From: Iris pallida
Lineage: Eukaryota > Streptophyta > Magnoliopsida > Asparagales > Iridaceae
Length of the DNA stretch: 64,000 nucleotides
Reading direction: 5' to 3'
Assembly: GCA_029216955.1 (NCBI GenBank)
Contig: JANAVB010033216.1
Location: 10,534,408-10,598,407 of the forward strand
In this document: one piece after another, positions 55,821-64,000 of the stretch
How positions within the stretch are numbered: position 1 is the stretch's first letter
Layout of the letters: every line of letters starts with the position of its first letter
Made by a program: the position numbers and the translations under genes
The notes under the pieces: model-generated
Told to the model about the DNA's origin: nothing
The model's input: only the letters and a program-made list of their open reading frames with translations
Databases searched by the model: none

Positions 55821-57853
55821 CTCTGACTTTTCTTTTGGAACAACCGTACGGATAGGAGTTCGTCTACCCTTACCGTAGTTGAGGCCATTCTTGAAGTCAT
55901 AACCCTCTTCCGGATAATATCTTTTGATTGTTGACTGTAACGACGAAATTGGAGATGTCCTGTATCGTTACTTTTGCTATCATCTGTATAGCTGAATTTT
56001 TGTTCTGGTCCTTTACTAAAAAGTATTGGACTCTCACCTCTCTTTCGAGCAGGAACAACACGATATGAGTCATTCGGAAGTTCGAGTGAAACTTCTGTTT
56101 GAAGAGACTGTACAACTCCCAATGTAAATGACTGAAAGCTATCTAACATATCCAAATAGTACTTAGCATGATAAAGGACATCAGTATACTGGAAAAGAGA
56201 TGCTTTTTTATTGATTTGTACATCTGTATTTACAACAGGACCTGTAGCCTTAACAGACTTGGTCAGATTGATTACAAGAGGGGAAGAAGAAGAACGTGGA
56301 GGAGGATTAGACTTGTTACGACGGAGGTCAATAACAAGCGGCTCAGAGGAGGTGAGCTCCCTTTTGTCCTTGTTATGAGAGAAATCAATAACAAGTGGCT
56401 CAGAAGAGGTGAGCTGCCTTTTTTCCTTGTTACGACGTAGGTCGATAATAAGTGGCTCAGAAGAGGTGAGCTCCCTTTGATCTTGACCTCCATCAGTTGG
56501 TTGCTTCTGGACTGGCAAGTGAATAGCCAATGGTTTGGAGGATTGAGGACGAGAAACACGTCCTTTGACAGGTATGATGAGGGTGTCATTGGGCACTGCT
56601 TCCTGTTCTTCTTCAGTGTCCAGGGACAGTACTACTTTCATGAACTCATCCTTGTACATACGAGCATCGTTGCAGTATGCTTCGACACCTTTAAAAGGAT
56701 AGAGATCAGCAACCTCCTTTTGAACATCTCTATTGTTATCGACATATTTGAAACATTGATGGAGAGTCGAAGGAACAATGTTATGTTCATGCAGGAATGG
56801 TCTTCCCAACAGAGCATTGTAAGAACAACCATGGTTGTTAATGATGTAGAAGGTCACCTTTGTGCGGAGATTGCCTATTTGGAGTTTTAGGCGAATCTTG
56901 CCCAGAGGTTCACTTCTTCCTTGGTTGAACCCCAAGATGGTGGTGATTGTGCCAGAAAGACTATGTACTGGGATCTTTAGTGCATCCAGCATTGTCTTTG
57001 GTATGATGCTGAGAGCAGACCCTGGATCTATCAGAATACGATCGACTTTCATCGAGTCAACATATCCTGTATAGTATAGAGGACGGTCATGCCTATTGTC
57101 TTCCATCAGCATATCATCCTGTGTGAAGGTAATATTTAGAATTAACTCCAACACACTATGACAATGGAGACAAGAGACAGGCTCTGCCTTCGGCTTCTTC
57201 AGAAGGGTTAGACAGGTTTCCGCCTGCATTAGAGCTTCACTCAGAGTTTCTCGAGTTTCTTTGGAGAGGCGCAAAAGCTCAAAAATTGACAGCCTGGCCG
57301 GTGTATTGGCTAGTTGAGCCAAGATATCAAAGTTGTAAGGCTTTTTAAGTCCAGAAGGAGATGGCGTCTTCAAAGGCTTGTCGAAATGGACTTGTTGTTT
57401 GCCTTTGTCAGCTACCGTCGGCTTGGGGGGAATGGGTACTACAATCGGTGAAGATGCAGAAGGGATGTCTTCAGTGGAAGCAGGTTGCACTGGAGCGGAC
57501 TCAGAAGAAGAAGCAGGATTTTCTTGAGTCTCGGAAACTTCCCGTAGGTAAGTTTTCCCTGACCTGGTGCCCAGCAAGATCTCTTTTTCAACTATGGGGT
57601 CAAAAGACACCATATTGCATATCTTTGTTTTGTCCTTGGAGCGGTCTTTCTTCTTGGAGGAAGAGAAAACTTCGAACTTCGAAGCAAGATCAGGGTGAAT
57701 CCACATAATCTCGCCATTGTCAAGAGACAAGGGGACGAGACCTTTACTTCGTGGAGGAGGGAGATTCTCGATCTCAAGAGTAGCCTTAGGGATAGGGATG
57801 ACATCGTACTGCACCATCTGTGAAGGGAAGTCACCGAACTGAACTGAGACCAT
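55667..57853 (-). pseudogene. pol: Protease and linker region of H
   Basis: The frame begins MVSVQFGDFPSQM (gag end), continues through PYNFDILAQLANTPARLS, then the protease with the intact active site ILIDPGSALSIIPKTML, ILGFNQGRSEPLGKIRL and YNALLGRPFLHE. A linker follows with five copies of an SSEPLVIDL motif. Near 55920 the correct frame shifts by one base: YYPEEGYDFKNGLNYGKG is in the RT frame. Confidence 0.8.
56280..56560 (-). repeat. SSEPLVIDL repeat in the H linker
   Basis: Five units: SSKPLAIHL, SSEPLIIDL, SSEPLVIDF, SSEPLVIDL and SSSPLVINL, the middle three about 20-22 residues apart with RRNKEKRQLT-type spacers. A single EEPLTIHL occurs at the same place in C. Confidence 0.8.
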
Positions 57854-57880
57854 GTTCGCGGTAACCGTCTTCTCGTCTTG

Positions 57881-58810
57881 CTACAAAGTGACAACACCAG
57901 CGTTGACCAGCTCCTGAATCTTGCCTTTAAGCACATAACATGCTCGAGTGGGATGCCCAATGAACCTGTGATAGACACAATATTTGGGATGATCAGTCTT
58001 ACCGACCTCATCAGGCTTCTTTGGGTTTGGGAGCTGGAGCTTATTGCTTTTGATCAAGCAATCAAATATGCTCACGGTGTCATTCTCATCAAAGAAATAT
58101 TCTACTTTTGGACGAGGTTCCCTTGGTGGAGGTACAGAAGGAGTAGAAATAGACGACGTAGGTGGAGCCACGTTAACCGCCAGAGATTCTTTGTTCTTCA
58201 GATTAATGTTCAGAGTCTCTTTTCCCTTGTGGTTGTTCTGGCGATTACGGCTACTCGATGTCTGGTGTTCGTCCCGGTCGGGGTTAGACATGTGTACCCC
58301 TAGCTGCTTGAATTTGTCAGCGCTAACTTCAGCTGCTTTAGCATTGACAATGAAGGATGGCCAGTCTTGGAACTGAGTTGACCCCGTCCACATGCTGATG
58401 ATAGGCAAAAGATTTGCCTTGCAGGTGTCTATGGTGACAGCGGCCGGAGTTCCAGGAGGCATTTCTAAAGCTTCTCGACAGAACCTTTCAATGAAACTCT
58501 CAGCGGTTTTATTATGTCTTTTTTTGATTTTATTAAGGGCTGACATGGTCATGTCGTTGATCCCCTCATAGAATTGTTCCAAGAATATTTGTTTTAGACC
58601 TGAGAAAGTGGTGATACAGCCATCGGGCTAGCTTCTGTACCAATCGTATGCCACACCGGCTAAACAGTCGACGAATACCTTGGTAAGAAGAGCGTCATTT
58701 GGCTGAAGTTGGACAGTCATTGCCTCAAAGTGGTTAATGAACTGACTGGGAGAAGTACTGCCATCAAACAGAGAGATTGTTGGAATCTTTTACTTAGGAG
58801 GAAATGGGAC
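57881..58810 (-). pseudogene. gag: Gag capsid and zinc knuckle of H
   Basis: It contains LFDGSTSPSQFINHFEAM, GVAYDWYRS, LKQIFLEQFYEGINDMTM and FIERFCREALEMPPG (capsid), then PKYCVYHRFIGHPTRACYVLK (knuckle). Several stops interrupt one frame: TAA before KIPTISLF, TAG at 58628-58630 in WYRS-stop-PDGC and a TAG near 57886. It would form the particle shell and bind RNA. Confidence 0.78.
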
Positions 58811-58852
58811 TTCCTTTCATTCAACTGGGTAGGGTTGCTTGATCCCCAACCT

Positions 58853-59608
58853 CTACAAATTGTCTTTCTCTTTGAAGGCCTTGAATTGAGTGCGCAGGAG
58901 TTTGACAGCTTCATTAGCATCCTCCAATGATGAAGAAGGAGCAGGCTGAATCAGAGTGTTATGGAGAGGAATAACGTGGTAAGCACTACCCCCAGCACCT
59001 GACTGACTGGGTGTAGGTTGAACCTGTACAGGAGGTATTTGAGGAGATGCTACCCCCAGCCCTGCATTGACAGGAACCGACGAGGCTATGATCTCAGGAT
59101 TTGCAGCAGGTACAGTCGGTGGTACTGTATGTTGGGCTACGATGATAGAATGCATACTTGTGACCATTTCAGCAATGGTCTTCAGTTTGTCCTCTAGTGC
59201 AGCTATTCGTTGTTCTTGACTAGCCGAACCAGAAGCATCTGGGTCTTCAGTGACAACATAAGCTGTCACTTCTCTAGGTACAGTGGAGGACACTGTCTGT
59301 TCAGAACTTTCGTTGTATGCATCGTAATCAGAGAAGGAATCATCTCCTGAGTGAGAAAGAGGGAGATGACCGGAAGGATCTTGAAGAAGATTCCTTTGAC
59401 CGATTGTGTCTCGGCTTCGGGATCTGGTATGTCGAAATACTCCTTCAGAAGATTCTTGGAGTAGATCTAAATACCGCTGGCTGGGCTTGCGAGGCTTGTC
59501 ATGCTTGGAGCACTTTCTACCCCTAGTGTCTCGGAAAGCCATGTTGACAGAAGCATACAATATTTCGTCTTCATCTTCTGACATAGGTTCAGATGTTGCA
59601 AAATTCAA
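58853..59608 (-). pseudogene. gag: Gag N-terminal region of H
   Basis: 251 codons in the capsid frame. SEDEDEILYASVNMAFRD, Ser/Arg-rich RHTRSRSRD, acidic DDSFSDYDAYNES, a short coiled coil EQRIAALEDKLKTIAEMV, and a Pro/Gln-rich linker. It ends NL-stop-RLGIKQPYP, a Gln codon (CAG) changed to TAG judging by the family pattern. Confidence 0.65.
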
Positions 59609-60789
59609 ACGATCGAAGACAGATCATTTTGTTGCCTGGCAACAACACTGGATGATAACCTTGTGATTGCAATGGTGGTGATCAATTGGTTGAACTGGAG
59701 GTATTGAGATGTTGTCCTGTTTTTGCCTGAGGTGCGCTCGGAGGTCAAGAACAACGACGGGACGAGAAGAAGTTTGAGAGATATATTCTTTGATAACATT
59801 CGAAACGTGGTTCCTGTTCTTCAAATGTTTTGTCCCTTGAGTGTACAGGGAAGTACTCACTTAATTAGCATAGGTGTCAGGATTTTTGATCCTGGAAGTT
59901 TGCCTCTGATGCTTGTTGGCCTTCGGCATTGGCTGTTTGCATTTCGCCGAAGTTGGCCTATTGAGATAAGTTCTTAGATCAGCAAATTCACCCCTAGGGG
60001 TTTCTGTCTGAGACACCAGCAATTTTCCCTGTTTTGAACGGAATATCCTGAGAGTTAGGAGATCTTGGAATTCTGCTACCGGAGTAGGCAGAATACCTCT
60101 TTGATCAGTACACTTCCCTTTGGCAAGGAGGGAAGAAGAACTCTGGTTTGAGAGAGTTCTTGTACTGATTGGTACCGAGGCACGTTCAAATTGATCTTCC
60201 GAGGTAAAAATCGGGGAAGACTGAGAAAAGACCAAAGGACCTTTTCCCTTGTTTTGTGAAGAAGGGTTGGCTAAAGAGCGTTTCCCTCTGTTGTCTTCCA
60301 AGTCGTGGAACGAGAAAGTTTGAGAAAAGACCAACGGGCCTTTTCCTTTGTTCTGAGGCGGAGGAGGAATAGTCAACAGACTACCCCTAGTGGATTGCGC
60401 TGGAGCAACAGGGTGCTTAGGAAGAGGAGCAGAGTTTTTTCCATTACTGTGAGAAGAAGAGAGATTAGCCAAAGGGCTGTCCCTCATAGACTGTGCTGGC
60501 ACAGTTTGCGCAGAGGTTGAAGTAGCAGTTGGCGCATTGGCTGGTTGCGCATGATAAATTTTGACAGAAGGTCTTCTAGCCACAGTCACAGCAAATTGTG
60601 CAGCAGAAGTTATGGCTTCAGAGTGCTTGAGTGGCACTCTGGTTGCTGGAGTAGTGGACTGCGCAGGAAAAGTTACAGCCAACTGCGCCAGGGGAAGAGG
60701 AGTCTTATATTTTGACAGAGCAGCATAGGAAGTGGTTTGTGCACTAGCAGGAGGAGTAGTATACTATGCATGAGTACTAGCAGCAGACT
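59609..60789 (-). pseudogene. Leader ORF of H gag, cut by D
   Basis: The frame at 60682-59861 has AHQ/AQS-rich text, NKGKGPLVFSQ repeated three times (about 60340-60210), then a Ser-rich region. TGCGC motifs at 60480-60690 encode CAQ/NAP residues. It occupies the same place as the leader frames of C, D and E but I see no shared motif. D interrupts it at 60790; 59609-59860 is in a shifted frame. Confidence 0.6.
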
Positions 60790-60839
60790 TGTAGAAGCAT
60801 GGAAAATATCAGAATGATGGTCTATGCAGCTCAGAACAG

Positions 60840-61385
60840 GAGAACCCCATGCTGCTCATACAGGGGCAGTCCCATGCGGTTCGAAGACTCTCAGTCTCAT
60901 GCGGCTCGAAGCAGGAGAATCCATACGGCTTACATAGGGACAGCCCCATGCGGTTCAAAGAGTCTCCCAGCCTCATGCGGCTCGGAAGTACATGCGGCTC
61001 ACAAACGACCAACAAAGATATGCGGCTCGATCAACACCACGTGTCCCCGTGGGATCCCTTCACACAGCTGGCCATCAAGTAATGGCCTTATTTAATGCTC
61101 TGCCGTGATTTGACAGCTGACGGCTTTGGGATAAAGTGCCATGATGGTCCTGTCGTAATGACAGGCTCTTCGGGAACAGGAAAAAATCTCTGACACGATC
61201 CAAGATTGCCACGTGGCTACTCCCATGCGGCTCAATTGAAGAACAGCTTCATGCGGCTGGCAGGAATCATCTTCCTACGGCTCACCAAGAAACCATCCCA
61301 TGCGGCTCGCAAGTACTATACCTATGTGGCTCACTGAGATGCTGTCTCATGCGGTTCATGGATATCATGCGGCTCTGGCAGGGTC
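60840..61385 (+). repeat. CATGCGGCTC motif array in D LTR
   Basis: About 13 copies in element sense (60873, 60899, 60973, 60990, 61019, 61223, 61249, 61298, 61348, 61365 and degenerate ones such as TATGTGGCTCAC). Less regular spacing than in C. Confidence 0.88.
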
Positions 61386-61769
61386 CACCATTAAGACACG
61401 TGGCAGAGATTCAATTTCCCCCATGACTTGACAGCCGGTAGCTAGGTAATTATGGGACGCGTGGTATTAAATCAATCAGAGATTTACCAGATCCCAATAA
61501 CCATATTTAACGTTATCCTCATAATTAATGAGATCAGGGCATATTATTCGTGATCAAGCCAATGGGACACGTGGTGAGAGATCCAAGCTTGACACAACCA
61601 ATCATGAAGATTTAAAGCAATCAGCACTAATCATTCACAGGATTTAATACTATCCACATTTATGGCCAAGATCCTTCACGCTTAAGACTAATGGTCCAGA
61701 TTGATTAAACATCAGGCCGCCGCCACTTTGAGAATGGGCAATCATCCAAACCCTAATGATGCCCCCACT

Positions 61770-61779
61770 CCTATAAATA
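61770..61779 (+). promoter_or_regulatory. TATA box of D LTR
   Basis: CCTATAAATA, about 980 bases into the LTR. Confidence 0.65.
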
Positions 61780-62155
61780 AGCAAGGTGCCATTCCCTTGC
61801 GAAGGGGATAGACAGAAAGACTCCCCCAATAATCAGAAAGAGAATACACAGAGAGAGAGAAGCCAGAAGAGTAATAGAGGGAGAGCAAGAAGAGCATTTC
61901 TTCATCAACGCCAACCATCTCGTCACAGGAGCCAAGGCTGCATACCGATCGTCCAAGGAGTAAGGCAGGGCTGCCATCGTCTTCCCGAGCCTCTATCGTC
62001 ACCCCCCAGAATCCAAAATAAATAATTGTACTTAGACTGTTGTACCTAGGTTTTCGTCCCTAGGCTTTCTTTGTACAAGCGAGTTTGTAACGTGAAGTAA
62101 AAGTCCGGTCCACCGATAATTGTTTTGTTTTTTTATATTTCATGGAAAACACGAT

Positions 62156-62175
62156 GGCGACTCTGCTGGGGACAA
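62156..62175 (+). other. Primer-binding site of D
   Basis: TGGCGACTCTGCTGGGGACA, three bases after the LTR end AAAACA. Confidence 0.82.
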
Positions 62176-62217
62176 ACTCTCCACGGCTGAGGAGTTGGTG
62201 ACGCAATCGGATGCAGC

Positions 62218-63358
62218 CATGCTTGGCTCCACGCAACAGAAGATGGTCGCCCGGTTCGACCAACAGGCGTTCGAAGAAAAGCTCTCCGACAAGAGCGCTG
62301 GCCCGGTCCAGAAGCGAGCCCGCACGAAGAAGGCCCGCAAGGAGTGGAGACCCCGATCCTTCGTTCCTACTGAAGCTCTTGCAGAGATACCCTCTGTTAT
62401 TCAAGACGGCGAGCAAGACTCTCCTGCGGCCCTACTTCAGACCGTAGGCAACTCTGCTGTCCCCAAGTCCGGCAGAAAAAAATACTATGATGCTAGACTT
62501 GCAGGGGCAAAGAGGAACCCTACGCGATACGAGCCGTATAAGGGTGCTAGCCGCATGGAAAAAGCTCATGCGGCCACATCCGCTAGCCGCATGAAGAAAA
62601 CTCATGCGGTTACATCTGTCAACCGTATAGCTTATGCGGCTACAGTTGCCAACCACATGGATGAAGCTTATGCGGTTACTGAAGTCAATCGCTTGCAGAA
62701 AACCCATACGGCCACAATTGCCAACTGTATGTGGCCAGCCTGCACGATCGCAACTCCTACTAATCGTACCAAAGCGACTCATCCGGCAGCTAAAGACAGC
62801 CGCATGCGGACAGCCTGCACGGTTCCCAATCCTAGCCGCATAGCGGCTGTTCTACGCTTCTCTCAATCAGTCTTCGACCGTCTCTTATGCGGTCCTGACC
62901 CTGATGATTCTCTGGATGATAAGCCAGACTCTATGATATTCAACTTGGACTCTTCCTATTACGCACCCGCGAGTGCTAAACGGAAGAATTCTAGGGCAGC
63001 GCGGGCCCACCAAGCCCAGTCAGCTGCCCCAACCTCTGACTATCAGGGCGTCCCGCTAATTATTATGCAGGCCTCGGATGGGAAGTTGTACAGAACCACT
63101 CGAGTCCAGCCCCCGGCGGCAGACGGACAAAGTGGTTCACAAAAGTCTCCCAAAATCTCGGGAGCAAACAGGGTCAGTCTAGACCCGTCTGACTTACGTG
63201 AGGCCATCCTCCACAAACACAAGGAAAGAAAAGATGCATCGGGATGCAAAGAGTCCTCCCACGGACGTCACTACACCCAAATCATCGTCAACTGCTGCTG
63301 CAATGACACGACAATGCGAGAGGACCGGCAGTCTGTCTTTTAAAAACTGTAAAAGCCA
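62218..63358 (+). pseudogene. Gag leader ORF of D
   Basis: Start ATG at 62218 (MLGSTQQKMVARFDQQAFEE), homologous to E. A KRARTKKARKEW basic patch is followed by the SRM region: SRMEKAHAATSASRMKKTHA and further HAAT/AVT/NRM units encoded by alternating AGCCGCATG and CATGCGGCC. Next come LDSSYYAPASAK, ASDGKLYRTTRVQPP, DLREAILHKHKERKDAS and IIVNCCCNDTT. Two TAA codons (63341, 63350) stand where the C homologue reads Gln (VIQRLQHPS), so the frame is closed by C-to-T changes but not shifted. Cellular role unknown. Confidence 0.75.
62545..62840 (+). repeat. AGCCGCATG/CATGCGGCC repeat in D leader ORF
   Basis: Alternating orientation of the LTR motif, 24-36 bp apart, encoding SRM and HAAT peptides. 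More degenerate than the C tract. Confidence 0.8.
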
Positions 63359-64000
63359 TCTTCAGAAGACGAGGCACTACCCGTCGTCTCCTGCAACTCT
63401 GCTCGGAAAGTCCCCGCTGATGGAAGGGGGAAGAAGATAAATGTTTCCAGCCCGAAGACCTCAACCACTGCAACTAAAAGACTGTCGTCTAAGCGGGTGC
63501 CCACCACCGGAGTTTTCCAAGGTACTCGCTCTAAGACAAAATCTGCTATAGTGGGAGGCCCGTCGTCCGTAACGCAGGGGGTTGCTGGGGCTGGGGGTAG
63601 CACCCCTCCGAGCCTCCACAACAATCTAATATTCCAAGAAGACGAGCCAGGGGAGATAACTCTTCAATCAGATATAGCCGAGGCTGGCATCCCCGAGGAC
63701 GTCCACGACTCTCAAGATAAAGCAAGCTCTGAAGCCGGGGGTACTATTCCCTCCGAGTCAGAACCAGAAAAGAATATTCCCACTTATTCCGATGACTTCT
63801 CGGTACATGGGTATGACTCGGAGGATACATCCTCCATCGTCCCTTCCGTTTCTCATCATATAAGGACGATGTTCATGACAGACAGCAATCAAAGTGGTTC
63901 CAGTGATCGCCAGCACATCGATACTCTGGAGGCCATAATACAGACCTTGGTCAAGTCTGTAGATGAAATCAAGGCGGCTCTTCCAACTCTGCAAGGAGGA
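63356..64000 (+). CDS. gag: Gag N-terminal region of D (continues beyond window)
   Basis: In frame with the leader ORF. SSEDEALPVVSCNSARKVP, KRLSSKRVPTTGVFQGTRSK, GIPEDVHDSQDKASSEAGG, PSESEPEKNIPTYSDDFSV, MFMTDSNQSGSSDRQHIDTL and VKSVDEIKAALPTLQG match C. Open to the window edge; the capsid domain would follow. Confidence 0.7.

Larger units (their letters stand above)
33356..60789 (-). mobile_element. Element H: Tat element with antisense gene, split by F and D
   Basis: Minus-strand order: gag (60789-57881), PR (about 57100-56700), linker, RT (55820-54500), RNase H (54200-53560), INT (53555-52257). Next, on the opposite strand, come a small ORF and a plant-mobile-domain gene, then the polypurine tract and 3' LTR (34225-33356). 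The 5' LTR lies beyond D, outside the window. Extra genes between pol and the 3' LTR, often antisense, are known in Tat elements. H is inserted in LTR I, and its sequence is broken by F (35914) and D (60790). Confidence 0.88.
60790..62152 (+). repeat. Element D, 5' LTR
   Basis: The LTR is 1363 bp, from TGTAGAAGCATGG to GGAAAACA. It aligns with C (21181-22507), with the motif array in U3 and the U5 CCTAGG palindromic block. Confidence 0.88.
60790..64000 (+). mobile_element. Element D: Tat element, 5' part, inserted in H
   Basis: 5' LTR, primer site and gag leader of the same family as C, on the opposite strand. AGACT (60785-60789) before it is a candidate target duplication; the other end is outside the window. 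Confidence 0.85.

Overview
This is nuclear DNA from a plant, most likely an angiosperm with a large, repeat-rich genome. No single-copy host gene, tRNA, rRNA or CRISPR array was recognised. Nearly every kilobase is LTR retrotransposon: Ty3/gypsy elements of the Tat type (gag-PR-RT-RNase H-INT plus an antisense extra gene with a plant mobile domain), Tekay/Del-like Ty3/gypsy LTRs of about 2.6-2.8 kb, and Ty1/copia elements including one resembling the SIRE/Maximus group. The letters A-K for elements are mine. Lineage names come from domain order and sequence motifs read by eye, not from a database search.

Left part (1-22.5 kb). A (1-4697, +) and B (5091-13597, +) are two copies of a non-coding, non-autonomous element with 2.8 kb LTRs and a 2.9-3.0 kb internal region. 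B is complete and flanked by the 5-bp target duplication TATAG. It sits inside the pol gene of C, a minus-strand Tat element (4907-22507), between RNase H and integrase. The far end of C is lost: its integrase fragment is fused head-to-head to a fragment of a Tat LTR, which abuts the truncated 3' LTR of A.

Middle (22.5-33.4 kb). A duplicated AT-rich segment (22508-22946 and 25593-26186) surrounds a minus-strand copia LTR (J, 24137-25406) with its initiator-Met primer site. Next come a probable Tekay-like LTR (K, from about 26386), the start of a Tat element on the plus strand (E: LTR 29197-29956, gag to 31560) and a Tekay-like LTR (I, 31561-33355). Each is cut by the next insertion.

Right part (33.4-64 kb). 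H is a minus-strand Tat element: 3' LTR 33356-34225, antisense plant-mobile-domain gene 34504-51202, a minisatellite and a second small antisense reading frame 51.5-52.2 kb, then INT, RNase H, RT, PR and gag up to 60789. The antisense gene is split by F, a SIRE-like copia element (35914-47834, target duplication GAGCT). The 5' LTR of F is in turn split by G, a solo Tekay-like LTR (45191-47813, target duplication ATATG). The gag of H is broken at 60789 by D, a plus-strand Tat element of the same family as C, whose LTR and gag run off the window.

Two signals stand out. First, each Tat family carries many copies of its own short TGCG-core motif (CATGCGGCTC in C and D, CATGCGCCCA in E, TGCGCAA in H). 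The copies lie in its LTR and again in its gag or antisense gene, and the H motif also recurs as a dense array in the unrelated solo LTR G. Second, the antisense gene of H keeps one reading frame over about 4 kb of exon, with two small GT-AG introns, its own TATA box and a poly(A) signal. It is broken only by nine stop codons, all one C-to-T step from CAA, CAG or CGA, which suggests methylation-driven decay of a gene that was recently under selection.
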